Assembly: GCA_003151475.1 (NCBI GenBank) | Contig: PLXQ01000069.1 | Span: 38,158 to 102,157, forward strand | Source: Acidimicrobiaceae bacterium | Lineage (GTDB): Bacteria > Actinomycetota > Acidimicrobiia > Acidimicrobiales > UBA8190 | Length of the DNA: 64,000 bases | Direction: 5' to 3' | Shown here: positions 9,048-17,501 of the stretch, piece after piece | Numbering within the stretch: the stretch's first letter is position 1 | Layout of the letters: every line of letters starts with the position of its first letter | Made by a program: the position numbers and the translations under genes | Notes under the pieces: model-generated | Databases searched by the model: none | Seen by the model: only the letters and a program-made list of their open reading frames with translations | Told to the model about the DNA's origin: nothing

Positions 9048-9228
9048 GGCCTGTGGCCCAGCACCCGTTCGATGAGGAGATGTACTCAAGGTGGGACTGG
9101 ATGGAAAGAAGTCGGCAGCCAGTGGCACTTCGTCTCTCCTTGCGGCCCCCGTCTCAAGAACTTGGACTGTCATGACCCGGCCCAATGTGCCGAAAGACCC
9201 CAAAGGGGGCCCACGTATTTGGTGGGAG

Positions 9229-9651
9229 TCACGGCCGAGGTGACAGACCCAGTTGGGACAGAAGGCCCAACTCATCCAGACGCCCCCAGCGCTCGACGAG
9301 TCGGCCGTCGCGCACTCGAAAGATGTTGATGCCGGGCAAGCTTATGGTTTGACCGGTCCCCGTCACGCCCATGAGTGAGCCACTGAATGTCCCCGAAGCC
9401 GTGAAGTGTTCGACAACGACGTCGTCCTCGGCCACAAGGAGGTGGTAACTCGTGTTCCAATCTGGGCAGGCTTGCCTGAACATGGCGGCCGCGGCACGCA
9501 TCCCTTCTGCGCCGGCAGGAGCTCCGAATGGGAGATCGTGGTTTACGAATTCCGGGCTTAAGTACCGATCGCCTGCGTCGGGATCTCCTTGGTTGAACAA
9601 GGCATCGATGTAGTCTCGAACAGTCGCTTTGTTTTCATTGGTTGTCGTCAT
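9229..9651 (-). CDS. SnoaL-like (NTF2-fold) polyketide-cyclase family protein
   Basis: The 140-residue protein matches the SnoaL/ester-cyclase pattern. An opening helix carries V-R-D-Y-I-D-A-L-F-N, then comes the loop Y-L-S-P-E-F-V-N-H-D. The segment FRQACPDWNTSYHLLVAEDD leads to the strand with VVVEHFTASGTFSG, and the end is I-N-I-F-R-V-R-D-G-R-L-V-E-R-W. The ATG at 9651 follows GACACT by 6 nt; a longer start at 9687 adds nothing family-like. Members cyclise polyketides or simply bind small hydrophobic ligands; no polyketide genes are nearby. Confidence 0.75.
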   Translation of the reverse strand: MTTTNENKATVRDYIDALFNQGDPDAGDRYLSPEFVNHDLPFGAPAGAEGMRAAAAMFRQACPDWNTSYHLLVAEDDVVVEHFTASGTFSGSLMGVTGTGQTISLPGINIFRVRDGRLVERWGRLDELGLLSQLGLSPRP

Positions 9652-9944
9652 GCGCCCAGTGTCCGGGACCTGGACCGTCAAAACCACCCAACATTCCTGG
9701 GGTCTGCCCAGCTCTTAGGTGTCGGATGACGCCGATGACGGAACTGCTGACCCTCGCTCATCGACGTTTTCCCAGGTGCTCGCTCGGGTGATGGTGGAGC
9801 GCCCTGGGTTCTAGAATGAGCAGGGCAACCCTCGACGCGGTGCCCCGAGGTTCCTGGCACCTCCGAATTGGTTCTGGAGGCGCGCCCTCCGGGGCATGTA
9901 ACCCGAAGGTTGGCATGTGGTGAGAAGGTTTCGCCGATCACGAT

Positions 9945-10544
9945 CTAGCGCCCGAACACATGCTCTGAGAACATCGCAACGGCATTATCGATGAGCCTGA
10001 TGTAGCGATCGCCGCCGGGATCGTTGGCCAGCTGCTGGCTGGATAAGCCCGAAACGACTGCGGTCCAAAGATCAAAGTCCTCCAGAGTGCGAAGTCCCAC
10101 ATCGGTGAGAATGGAGCGACCACGCTTGAAGACCTCGACAGCGATGGCGTAGGACTCAGGCGATGGCTCGAAGTCCGGGATCGTGCGCAGGAAGAGCAGT
10201 TCGTAGCGCGCCTGATCTTCCGCGGCAAAGGTCACAAAGAGGCGGGCAACGGCGTCCAGGGCGCGGCGGCGGTCGTCGCTGACCTCAAGCCGGTCGAAGC
10301 GGGCCAGGAGCTCGCGGTTGCCGTCGGCGAAGAGGTGGTCGTAGACCGAGTGCTTTGAATCGAAGTACGTGTAGAGCGATTGGGGCTCCATATCGACCAC
10401 GCGGGCTAGCGCCCGCAGGGAGAGGGCGTTGACCCCGGCGTCCCGCACCATCTTCCAGGCCGCATCGAGGATCTCCCGCTTGGTGGCCTGATGGCGCGCG
10501 TGCCGGCGGTCTCGACGGGGCTCAACTGCGGTCTTGTCAGCCAC
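9945..10544 (-). CDS. TetR-family transcriptional regulator
   Basis: The 199-residue protein has an N-terminal TetR helix-turn-helix (about 20-66: TKREILDAAWKMVRDAG and LARVVDMEPQSLYTYF) and a helical ligand-binding domain of the WHG/TetR_C_33-like kind. The GTG at 10544 lies 6 nt after TAAGGT, suggesting a leaderless start. It is divergent from the MDMPI-type gene with only 64 bp between starts, so it most likely represses that gene and itself. Confidence 0.88.
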   Translation of the reverse strand: MADKTAVEPRRDRRHARHQATKREILDAAWKMVRDAGVNALSLRALARVVDMEPQSLYTYFDSKHSVYDHLFADGNRELLARFDRLEVSDDRRRALDAVARLFVTFAAEDQARYELLFLRTIPDFEPSPESYAIAVEVFKRGRSILTDVGLRTLEDFDLWTAVVSGLSSQQLANDPGGDRYIRLIDNAVAMFSEHVFGR

Positions 10545-10550
10545 GTCTTG

Positions 10551-10556
10551 ACCTTA
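10551..10556 (-). promoter_or_regulatory. -10 hexamer of the leaderless tetR-type gene
   Basis: TAAGGT lies 6 nt before the GTG at 10544. It sits in the 64-bp divergent region in which the regulator's own operator is expected; no clear palindrome was found there. Confidence 0.45.
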
Positions 10557-10608
10557 ACCGAATATGACGCGATACTCCTGACACTGTTCGGAAAACTGAG
10601 GTGGCCTC

Positions 10609-11361
10609 GTGGAAGCAGCAAAGGCCGGCGCGACGATCGACGCTCACCTGGGGCACACCGAAGCCATGGGGTTGGCCGAGACCGAGTTCGCCCGCATGGT
10701 GGAGCAGCTCGGGAGTCTGTCGGCGGAGGATTGGCGACAACCCACGGTGTGCGAGCTCTGGGACGTACGGGCCTTGGCCTCCCACGTGCTCGGCATGGCT
10801 GAGGCGCAAGCATCCCTGCGCCAGTTCGCCCACGACTTCCGAGCGGCCGGCCGGAGATCAGGCGGGAAGATGATCGATGCCATGACGGCGACGCAGGTCG
10901 CCGAGCGCGCGTCAATGACGCCCGGGGCCATTGTCAGCCGTCTGGCGTCGGTGGCGCCCAAGGCGGTCAAGGCCCGTCGCCGGACACCGGCCCTTGTCCG
11001 TCACGTCGTTCGAATGACGCAGGATCCACCGTTCGACGCCGAGAGGTGGCGCTTCGGCTTCCTGGTCGACAAGATCTTCACCCGCGACACGTGGATGCAC
11101 CGACTCGACATCAGCCGGGCCACCGGGAAGACAATGGTGCTTACGGCGCCGCATGACGGGCGCCTGATCGATGATGTGGTGGCCGAATGGGGTCACCGCC
11201 ACGGACAGGCCTTCTCGCTGACTTTGACCGGCCCCGCCGGCGGCCAGTGGCGGGTCGGCGATCAGGGCGAGCAGCTTGAGCTTGACGCGCTCGATTTCTG
11301 CTTGACGGTAGGCTCCCGCCAACCAGGTACTGGACTACTCGCCACGGAGGTACCGTTCTGA
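10609..11361 (+). CDS. Maleylpyruvate-isomerase-type mycothiol-dependent family protein
   Basis: The 250-residue protein carries the DinB-like MDMPI N-terminal domain: an opening helix around ETEFARMVEQLGSLSAEDW, the metal-site histidine in VRALASHVLGMA, and a later histidine in F-T-R-D-T-W-M-H-R-L-D. A smaller C-terminal domain follows at about 180-250. Such proteins are typical of mycothiol-producing Actinomycetota; most act on unknown substrates. The GTG at 10609 follows GAGGTGG. The stop overlaps the next start (TGATG), so the two genes are translationally coupled. Confidence 0.8.
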   Translation: MEAAKAGATIDAHLGHTEAMGLAETEFARMVEQLGSLSAEDWRQPTVCELWDVRALASHVLGMAEAQASLRQFAHDFRAAGRRSGGKMIDAMTATQVAERASMTPGAIVSRLASVAPKAVKARRRTPALVRHVVRMTQDPPFDAERWRFGFLVDKIFTRDTWMHRLDISRATGKTMVLTAPHDGRLIDDVVAEWGHRHGQAFSLTLTGPAGGQWRVGDQGEQLELDALDFCLTVGSRQPGTGLLATEVPF

Positions 11362-11675
11362 TGAGTATCACGCACATCACGGAGTTTCACGCTGCTCCGG
11401 GTCTGCAGAGCACACTCGAATCACTCCTGATCGAAGGCCGGAACCGCATGCGAGCGGTCGACGGCTGCGAATCCTTCGATCTCTACAAAGACCAGGATGA
11501 CGAACTGTCTTTCACCTTCGTCCAACGCTGGGTTTCCTCCGAGGCCCACGATGCCGCCTTTGGCGAGCGCATTGTCGGGACCGGGCATCTTGAGAAGGTG
11601 CTGGCCGCTTTGGGGCAGCCCTTGGTGCAGCGCACGTACGTCATGGTCCCCTCAGATGGTCCCCGGAGCAATTGA
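11361..11675 (+). CDS. Antibiotic-biosynthesis-monooxygenase-domain protein
   Basis: The 104-residue ABM-type protein opens ITHITEFHAAPGLQSTLESL and contains C-E-S-F-D-L-Y-K-D, F-T-F-V-Q-R-W and a closing strand QRTYVMV, the usual dimeric alpha/beta barrel order. It overlaps the MDMPI-type gene by one base (TGATG) and should be co-transcribed under the same TetR control. A role in oxidising or isomerising a small aromatic compound is plausible from the pairing, but this is inference. Confidence 0.75.
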   Translation: MSITHITEFHAAPGLQSTLESLLIEGRNRMRAVDGCESFDLYKDQDDELSFTFVQRWVSSEAHDAAFGERIVGTGHLEKVLAALGQPLVQRTYVMVPSDGPRSN

Positions 11676-12111
11676 CTGAATTATCGGTGTCCTGCGTCGG
11701 GCACGTAGCCCGAAGGTCTGTTGGCTCCCAGGAGCCCTTGGATCCCCCTTCGAGTATCTCGGGGCATCACCGCTGCAATGAGTAGGCGCGTGCCCAATGC
11801 AGAGTGGTCTAGCTGCACCTTTGCGACCGTGGAGGCGCGAACGGTGGCAAGGATCTATTACCTCCGCTACCAAATGGAGTTCCTTTTTCAAATTTGATGC
11901 TGAGGCCGAACGTTCGGTGCAGGGCTGCTCGGTCGATTCGGTCGGCCGCGGCCAAGCGTTCCACCAGCCCCTTGGCTTCCGTGAGCACGGACCGCAGATT
12001 GGGTTTCGCGAGTTGGGTGGTCGGCCGTCCCGTCTGCTCTCAGGATGGCGGCGGCCGGCGGTTGATCGGCTGGTTCCTCGGGAGAGGCACGGCTTTGCTC
12101 GTCCCAGGAAC
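11676..12111. other. Gap without an intact gene
   Basis: These 436 bp contain a 19-bp sequence at 11699-11717 that resembles 9892-9910 (17 of 19 identical), so the TetR/MDMPI/ABM module is flanked by an imperfect direct repeat. They also contain a possible recombinase C-terminal remnant on the minus strand (next entry). No intact gene is visible. Confidence 0.4.
11809..12027 (-). pseudogene. Possible C-terminal remnant of a large serine recombinase
   Basis: One minus-strand frame reads LRSVLTEAKGLVERLAAADR followed by I-D-R-A-A-L-H-R-T-F-G-L-S-I-K-F and a short charged tail to a stop at 11809. The pattern, a coiled helix then DRAALYxxLGLxLxY, is how many actinobacterial large serine recombinases end. 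It has no start, no catalytic domain and a stop just upstream, so if correct it is only debris. Short length keeps this uncertain. Confidence 0.3.
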
Positions 12112-12420
12112 TCAATCCTGCCTGAGGGAGATCCAGAGGTCGGGCTTGGTGAGGGCCGCCACATACATCGGCCACACCATCGCGCCGCGACACCAGAAGC
12201 TGACAACCTGTCCGTCCGCAACCTCGAAGGACCGCTCCGGACTGAAGTGGCGATGCGAGCCGAGCTGCAACGTGTGATGACCGGGTTCGACTGGTAACTC
12301 GATTGTCTTTTGACTGGCGATCGAGCCCACCACGTTGCCGTCCATCACGATCTGCCACTCGCGGCTGCGATCTATGGCTCCTCCCCATCTTCGTGACAAT
12401 TTAAGGGTCGCCGTGGGCAC
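12112..12420 (-). CDS. Small hypothetical beta-rich protein
   Basis: The 102-residue protein looks like a small beta-sandwich of the PEGA/Ig-like kind, with W-Q-I-V-M-D-G-N-V-V-G and then I-E-L-P-V-E-P-G-H-H-T-L-Q-L-G. The order strand, D-G turn, strand, P-G-x-H-x-L is typical of domains that bind surfaces or membranes. It ends in an aromatic region W-C-R-G-A-M-V-W-P-M-Y. There is no signal peptide. The GTG at 12420 is preceded by GAGAGGGGG. Function unknown. Confidence 0.55.
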   Translation of the reverse strand: MPTATLKLSRRWGGAIDRSREWQIVMDGNVVGSIASQKTIELPVEPGHHTLQLGSHRHFSPERSFEVADGQVVSFWCRGAMVWPMYVAALTKPDLWISLRQD

Positions 12421-12480
12421 AGTGACCCCCTCTCCGTTGGAGACTGGATGCCCGGGAGTCGAGTTCCTCGGCTGAAGCGT

Positions 12481-12966
12481 TCAGCGAGTCGGTCGCGATG
12501 TGGTGGCCTTGGCACCCGTCACGAGGCGCTCACGATCGAACATCCGAGAGGCGAGTCGCAATGCGAGCGCATCGATCGCCAGCAGGCCAACCGCAAACAA
12601 CAGTGCGACGGTAAATGTCGGATGGATCATACCGACCGCCAGCAGCACGACCACGCCAAGAATAGGAAAACTCGCGAGCGTTCCCAATTGCTGGGCGACG
12701 CGGACTTCACTCGCCCTCACTGATACCGCTATTCCGAGCACGATGGCCCAGCCGGCCACGAGGGGAGCAAAGAGGAATAGCGCGAGAAGTACGGGACCGT
12801 CGTGAAAGACGGCTGAGGCGACAACGGGGTGGGCGAAGAGCCGAACGGCGGCGAGAAAGAGCCCGAAAACCGTGTAGGAGAGCGCCAACGAAAGGATCAT
12901 GACCGCCACCGCCTTGCCCAAGATGAACGATTGCGTGTTGTCCGGTTCATCAACACGCAGCGACAC
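12481..12966 (-). pseudogene. C-terminal half of an ABC-2-type permease
   Basis: These 161 residues contain four or five membrane helices and open with Q-S-F-I-L-G-K-A-V-A-V-M, the motif that in ABC-2 (ABC export) permeases precedes the second half of the membrane domain. The N-terminal helices and the linked ATPase gene are missing, and no good ribosome binding site precedes the first ATG. It is best read as the 3' remainder of a truncated permease gene. A small membrane protein of independent function is the alternative. Confidence 0.5.
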
Positions 12967-13039
12967 CCGAGCCAGATCGGCGATTCAGAGTCGTCAAGCG
13001 ACGGCAAGGGGCCGTGCTCACTCGTCGTCGTCATCACCC

Positions 13040-13045
13040 TAAAGT
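13040..13045 (+). promoter_or_regulatory. -10 hexamer of the leaderless glutaredoxin-reductase gene
   Basis: TAAAGT lies exactly 6 nt before the ATG at 13052, with no Shine-Dalgarno in between. Confidence 0.5.
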
Positions 13046-13051
13046 CGGGCT

Positions 13052-14275
13052 ATGACCTCCGCCGACGTTCCCACCCTCAGCGTGTACGGGGCCCCGTGGT
13101 GCCCCCACTGCAAGCGAGTGAAGAAGTTCCTCGCCGCCCACCGGGTCTCGTACGAATACGTCGACGTCGACGAGCACCCCGAGGCTATTGAACACATCAA
13201 GGAGCTGCAGGACGGCGGGCAGATCATCCCCACGGTCGTCTACGCAGACGGATCCCACGAGGTGAACCCGAGCGACGAAGCCCTGGCCCGCCGTATTGGA
13301 CTCACCCTCGAAGCCGACCGGTCCGCCTACGACCTCGTCATCGTCGGCGGTGGACCGGCCGGCCTGGCCGCCGCCATCTACGCCGCCCGGGAAGGCATCG
13401 ACGCCGTCGTCGTCGATGCCAATGCCCTCGGCGGACAGGCCGCGATCAGCGACCGAATCGACAACTACCCGGGGTTCCCCGACGGGATCTCCGGGGACGA
13501 GTTGGCCGAGCGGTTCATTTCCCAGGCCCGTCGTTACGGCGTGGAACTCCTTTCGGCCGTGTCGGTAAGTGGCGTGGAGCACGATGGCGATGACCTGGTG
13601 ACGTCCTTGTCAACTGGGCAGCAGATCACCTCTCATGCCGTCATCGTGGCCACGGGTTCGACGTACCGGCGCCTTGACGTCCCCGGCGAGGACGACCTCA
13701 TCGGGGCCGGCGTCCATTTCTGCGCCACCTGTGACGGGCCCTTCTACAAAGGAGCCGACGAGGTTGTCGTCATCGGAGGCGGCAACTCAGCCCTCGAGGA
13801 GGGGCTGCACCTGTCCGAGTTCGCCAAGCGGGTACGGGTGCTGGCCCGTTCCGACCTGACTGCTTCGCCCGTTCTTCAGGAGCGGGTGCGATCCGATCCC
13901 CAGTTCATCATTCACACCGGTGTGGACATCGTCGAGCTGGAAGGTGAGCGTGGCATATTCGCCGCCGTCGTCGCCCGCGACCACGACAGCGGAGAGATTC
14001 ACCGTTTCCCCGCCGCCGCCGCCTTCGTCTTCATCGGCTTGAAGCCGAACAGCGCCTTCCTCGGTGACGCCGTGGAGCGTGACGCCGGCGGATTCCTCTT
14101 GACCAGTGCCACGATGGAGACATCCATGCCTGGCGTCTTCGCCGCCGGCGACGTGCGTTCAGGGTCGACCAAGCAACTGGGCTCGGCGGTCGGCGACGGG
14201 ATAGCTGCGCTCCTCATGACCCGTCGGCAACTTGAAGACCATCACCACAAGGCGGTGGCACTGGTCGACGCCTGA
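13052..14275 (+). CDS. Glutaredoxin-thioredoxin reductase fusion (FAD-dependent disulfide reductase)
   Basis: This 407-residue protein joins a glutaredoxin-like domain (1-85, W-C-P-H-C at 16-20, cis-Pro segment I-I-P-T at about 58-61) to a thioredoxin-reductase-like flavoprotein (about 92-395). The latter has the FAD site GGGPAG (99-104), the redox cysteines H-F-C-A-T-C-D (C224/C227), the NADPH site GGGNSA (242-247) and the closing FAD motif FAAGDVR. Electrons would pass from NADPH through FAD and the C224/C227 pair to the fused glutaredoxin. The active-site CPHC is more oxidising-type than the CPYC of ordinary glutaredoxins. It is a single gene with a leaderless-type start. Confidence 0.9.
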   Translation: MTSADVPTLSVYGAPWCPHCKRVKKFLAAHRVSYEYVDVDEHPEAIEHIKELQDGGQIIPTVVYADGSHEVNPSDEALARRIGLTLEADRSAYDLVIVGGGPAGLAAAIYAAREGIDAVVVDANALGGQAAISDRIDNYPGFPDGISGDELAERFISQARRYGVELLSAVSVSGVEHDGDDLVTSLSTGQQITSHAVIVATGSTYRRLDVPGEDDLIGAGVHFCATCDGPFYKGADEVVVIGGGNSALEEGLHLSEFAKRVRVLARSDLTASPVLQERVRSDPQFIIHTGVDIVELEGERGIFAAVVARDHDSGEIHRFPAAAAFVFIGLKPNSAFLGDAVERDAGGFLLTSATMETSMPGVFAAGDVRSGSTKQLGSAVGDGIAALLMTRRQLEDHHHKAVALVDA

Positions 14276-14299
14276 CCCGCTAGGGGAGCGCCTGACCCA

Positions 14300-14643
14300 C
14301 TAAGGAGACTGAAGGCGGCCGGTGACGTTCCCGTCCGCGTCCTCAACAGTTGCGATGAGCTTCCCGCCGCCCGCGTCCTTGATCTCTTGCTGGGTCTGTC
14401 CACCATTGTCGAGCACTACTTCGAGACTCTTCTTGATGTCATCGACGTGGCAGTAGCCCACAGGGCCCGTCATTCCCTGACTGTGACCATGGGGATCGAG
14501 ACAATTTCTTGATCCCCGACAATGAACCCGACGTAGTAGGCCTCGTCCATTGTGGGTTCGACGGCCAACAGACCGCTGTAGAACGCTTTGGCCCGAGCGA
14601 TGTCCTTCACGGGATAAATCACTGTCTTGATGCCTTCACTCAT
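14300..14643 (-). pseudogene. Glyoxalase/VOC-family protein gene with a frameshift
   Basis: From ATG 14643 (AAGGAG 6-7 nt upstream) the frame reads M-S-E-G-I-K-T-V-I-Y-P-V-K-D-I-A-R-A-K-A-F-Y, a typical VOC opening, and continues to G-D-Q-E-I before stopping at about 14472. In the next frame the protein resumes seamlessly as L-D-P-H-G-H-S-Q-G-M-T-G-P-V-G-Y and runs to a stop at 14300, ending D-A-D-G-N-V-T-G-R-L-Q-S-P. One nucleotide appears to be missing near 14500-14508. The intact protein would be about 114 residues. It is either a recent pseudogene or an assembly error. Confidence 0.75.
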
Positions 14644-14681
14644 GAAGATCTCCTTGCCTCGGTTGGTCCAAATAGAAACTG

Positions 14682-14996
14682 GTGTCGAGCTATTTCGACG
14701 CCCTCCTCGCCTTACTCGACCCCGATGTCGTGCTCCGGGCCGACGCCGCCGCTGTGAAGTCGGGGGCGTCGGAGGAGGTCCTCGGTGCAGCGTCGGTGGC
14801 CGGCACGTTCTCGGGCCGCGCCCGGGTCGCCCAGTTGGCGCTTGTGATCGGGACCGTTGGGGCCGTGTGGGCTCCGGGCGGCCGACCGCGTGTCGTCTTC
14901 GACTTCATCATCGTCAACGGCAAGATCGTCGCCATCGACCTGCTCGCCGATTCCGGCCGGCTGGGACAGCTCGATCTGGCCGTCCTCACTGACTGA
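14682..14996 (+). pseudogene. C-terminal fragment of an ECF41/SigJ-type sigma factor
   Basis: The 104 residues open F-D-A-L-L-A-L-L-D-P-D-V-V-L-R-A-D and end I-D-L-L-A-D-S-G-R-L-G-Q-L-D-L-A-V-L. This is the SnoaL-like C-terminal extension of ECF41 (SigJ-like) RNA polymerase sigma factors. The sigma-2 and sigma-4 domains that bind core polymerase and the promoter are absent, and the family similarity begins right at 14685. The fragment cannot act as a sigma factor. It abuts the 5' end of the frameshifted VOC gene, so a deletion junction probably lies near 14650-14685. Confidence 0.7.
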
Positions 14997-15066
14997 GGTT
15001 CTTCTGATCATGAGTCAGGCCAGACGAGGTCCACCTGGGCAGCGGTGACGGCGTCGGAGGTACGGC

Positions 15067-16077
15067 TCATGCGGCGTTCCCTCTTTCGACGGCGGTGAAG
15101 AACGACAGGATCTGTTGCGTCGCACTCACCTGCTCGGTGGTGAGACCCAGGGCTTTCTTGGGATCGGCCCCGGGCCACGAATGACCCCCGCCAACCACCG
15201 TGTAGAGCACCACGCGTGTTCCGCTGGCACAGCCGGGCCACTGTTGGCGGATGACCTGCGATCCGATCCGCTGCCGGCGGGAGGATGCTCGGCAGCCGTC
15301 AAGCTTGGCCCAGTCCCCCATGTTCAACTGCGTACCGCGCACTCTCACACCGGGCAGCGAGAGGCCCTCTGCTCCGTTGCGGTAGGGAACCAGCGGGTCG
15401 TTGGTTCCGTGAAAGGCCATGATCGACTGAGGGCGGGTGCAGCCGAGCTGGAACTCGACAGCGACGGTGGCGATGGCGGCAATCTGGGTCTGATGCGAAC
15501 AGGAGTAGGCGATGGTGAAGGCGGCTCCGGCGGAGAATCCGGCGGCGAAGACGGCGCTCTTGTCGATGCAGTATGTCAACTCGAGAGAGTTGATGAGTTC
15601 GTCGACGAAGCTGGCGTCGGTGCCGTGGCTGTCGATCTGCCACTCGGCCTCGGTGCCCTGGCTATGGGGCACGGCAACCAAATATCCCACCCTCGAACCG
15701 CGCCCCGGGAGACCAGTCAAAGCAGAGAATTGAGTCGGATTCGAGCCAAAGCCGTTGAAGAGAACGATGAGCGGCGCCGGTCGGTGGGACCGGTACGTTC
15801 GTGGCACTGACAATTGATATGACCCGCGTTCGGCCCCGGTATCCAATGTTCGGGATTGGTCAATTCCTGGTGGCACGGCCCTCCCGGATTTCGCCTGGCA
15901 TCCGGGCGACGCATGGGCCTGGTGATTCACTGTCTTCGTGGCCGCCCCGTTCGCCTCTGGGGAACAGGCGACGGCCACGATACAAAGGCCGGACAGAATG
16001 AGGACGAGCGATGGAGACCATCGATGATTCCGGCCCCCTGCTCCACCGTCGCGGTTCCGCGACCCCCAAAGGTACAA
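15067..16077 (-). CDS. Secreted esterase of the PHB-depolymerase/feruloyl-esterase (LpqC-like) family
   Basis: An alpha/beta hydrolase of about 336 residues with an N-terminal hydrophobic segment ending in a lipobox-like V-A-V-A-C, so probably lipid-anchored outside the cell. The catalytic triad is visible as Ser in G-F-S-A-G-A, Asp in G-T-N-D-P-L-V-P and His in G-G-G-H-S-W-P-G. The opening P-L-I-V-L-F-N-G-F-G supplies the oxyanion loop. No ATG or GTG fits the gap after the upstream gene; the TTG at 16077 is the best candidate, and the longer frame to 16278 overlaps that gene. Paired cysteines suggest disulfides. The substrate is probably an ester polymer or aryl ester. Confidence 0.75.
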   Translation of the reverse strand: MYLWGSRNRDGGAGGRNHRWSPSLVLILSGLCIVAVACSPEANGAATKTVNHQAHASPGCQAKSGRAVPPGIDQSRTLDTGAERGSYQLSVPRTYRSHRPAPLIVLFNGFGSNPTQFSALTGLPGRGSRVGYLVAVPHSQGTEAEWQIDSHGTDASFVDELINSLELTYCIDKSAVFAAGFSAGAAFTIAYSCSHQTQIAAIATVAVEFQLGCTRPQSIMAFHGTNDPLVPYRNGAEGLSLPGVRVRGTQLNMGDWAKLDGCRASSRRQRIGSQVIRQQWPGCASGTRVVLYTVVGGGHSWPGADPKKALGLTTEQVSATQQILSFFTAVERGNAA

Positions 16078-16091
16078 GTGGTTCTCGATTG

Positions 16092-16730
16092 TCAGTCGAC
16101 GAGACAGTAGGAATTCCTCAGCTCGTCCTGCAGAACCACCGCGTCCACGGTCGTCGTCATGACGTGCAACGGTTCGTCGATCTGCCGGCTCCGGTAACTC
16201 CAACCATCGGGAGGAGCGAGGCGTTCCCCGAGAGTCAGGAGATCGGGCTCGGTCAGCCCCGGATCGACGGCGGTGCACCAGGACTGCATGACAAAGACGG
16301 CGGCATCGGGACTTGTCAGTTCGTAAACCCTGGACCCGGCGGGGAAAGAGAACATAGCTGCGCGCGCCACCCGTCTCTCGTTGTACGGAGAGGGATCGAG
16401 CCCAGATGTCCCGAGGTTCAACACGGCAGCGCGGGCCATCAAGAGGCCCCCGAAGTCATGGACATCCGGCGTCTGCGGGCCCAATTTCTCGATGGTATCG
16501 ACGAGCCAGTAGCGAGGGCCGTTGGCCACGGCGGCCAGCGCCCCAGCCGATGAAGCAATGCCGGTAAGGTCGAGCTTGTCCCACAGCTCCTCGGGGCAAT
16601 CGTTGAGTGTGTACGTGTTGTAGACCTCGGCGAAGAGACCGTCGTCTCCGGCCTTGACGAGGAACATCTCACCGTAACGCTGGCCGCGGACATTAGAAAG
16701 GATTCGCGTCACCTGACTCGGAGCTGTCAT
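16092..16730 (-). CDS. Conserved hypothetical protein
   Basis: The 212-residue soluble protein has no recognised domain. It contains W-D-K-L-D-L-T, Y-W-L-V-D-T-I-E-K-L and H-D-F-G-G-L-L-M-A-R-A-A-V-L. There is no signal peptide or membrane helix. The start at 16730 is well supported by GAGGAGG upstream. It sits 15 nt before the putative TTG start of the secreted esterase and 31 nt after the end of the DsbA-like gene, so the three may form one minus-strand transcript. Confidence 0.6.
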   Translation of the reverse strand: MTAPSQVTRILSNVRGQRYGEMFLVKAGDDGLFAEVYNTYTLNDCPEELWDKLDLTGIASSAGALAAVANGPRYWLVDTIEKLGPQTPDVHDFGGLLMARAAVLNLGTSGLDPSPYNERRVARAAMFSFPAGSRVYELTSPDAAVFVMQSWCTAVDPGLTEPDLLTLGERLAPPDGWSYRSRQIDEPLHVMTTTVDAVVLQDELRNSYCLVD

Positions 16731-16761
16731 CGGTCCTCCTCGGGGATTGGATGGATAGGCA

Positions 16762-17442
16762 TTACGGCGTCGGCCTTTGTACGCTCACCCAATCACGGGC
16801 TTCGAGGTACGGGGCGAATTCCTTTGCGATCGACGCGAGATCGGCGGGTTGCTTCGGACGTTGAAGTTCATACACCGTGGGGAACTCGAGCCAGCCGGTG
16901 ACGAGCTCCCACAGCCGCAGCGCGGCCTGGTCCCGGGGAGGCGTGATCAAGACAGGACCGAAGAGGGCCTGCCCGTCGTCGAAAACAAGCGTCGGAACCC
17001 CGAACGCACCCTTGTCGACGACGACGTCGTGTTCGCGTCGAACCTCGTCTCCCGTGGTCGGGTCCTCCAGAGCCCGTGTCACGATTCCCGGATCGAGCCC
17101 GAGCTCTTCGAGCAGTTCCATGGCCACCTCGCGGCGGTGGGGCTTTCTTCCCTCCACATGAAGTGCGGTTCCCGCCGCCCAGTACCATCGGTCGACCAGG
17201 TTCATGTCGATGCGACGCAGAAACGCCCCGATCCGCATCATCGACCAGCCGTACGACCAGTCGCGTTCCCAAGGGTGCTTCTTGCCCTCGGTCCGATTGA
17301 TCTCCTCGAGGCTGAAGAATCGCCACCGGACTTCGATACCGGCGATCTCGCGCACCTCGCGGATCCAGATCGAGGTCTGATAGGCGTACGGGCACATGAT
17401 GTCGAAATGGAAGTCCACTCCGGACGGCCCAACCTGTGCCAT
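16762..17442 (-). CDS. DsbA-family oxidoreductase-like protein
   Basis: The 226-residue protein has a thioredoxin-fold DSBA layout (PF01323-like). An opening strand runs into [12 protein letters not shown], a single-cysteine C-P-Y-A active site rather than CxxC. A long helical insert follows, then the cis-proline strand [10 protein letters not shown]. With one cysteine it is more likely a glutathione- or mycothiol-S-transferase/isomerase (HCCA isomerase-like) than a disulfide oxidase. ATG 17442 is preferred (AGAGGGGC upstream) over the 34-residue-longer start at 17544. It is divergent from a TetR regulator gene. Confidence 0.78.
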   Translation of the reverse strand: MAQVGPSGVDFHFDIMCPYAYQTSIWIREVREIAGIEVRWRFFSLEEINRTEGKKHPWERDWSYGWSMMRIGAFLRRIDMNLVDRWYWAAGTALHVEGRKPHRREVAMELLEELGLDPGIVTRALEDPTTGDEVRREHDVVVDKGAFGVPTLVFDDGQALFGPVLITPPRDQAALRLWELVTGWLEFPTVYELQRPKQPADLASIAKEFAPYLEARDWVSVQRPTP

Positions 17443-17501
17443 CGCCTGCCCCTCTACCTTTTCGATCGTCGCCGCGTCACCCGGCCCGCCGGACACGGTA
17501 G

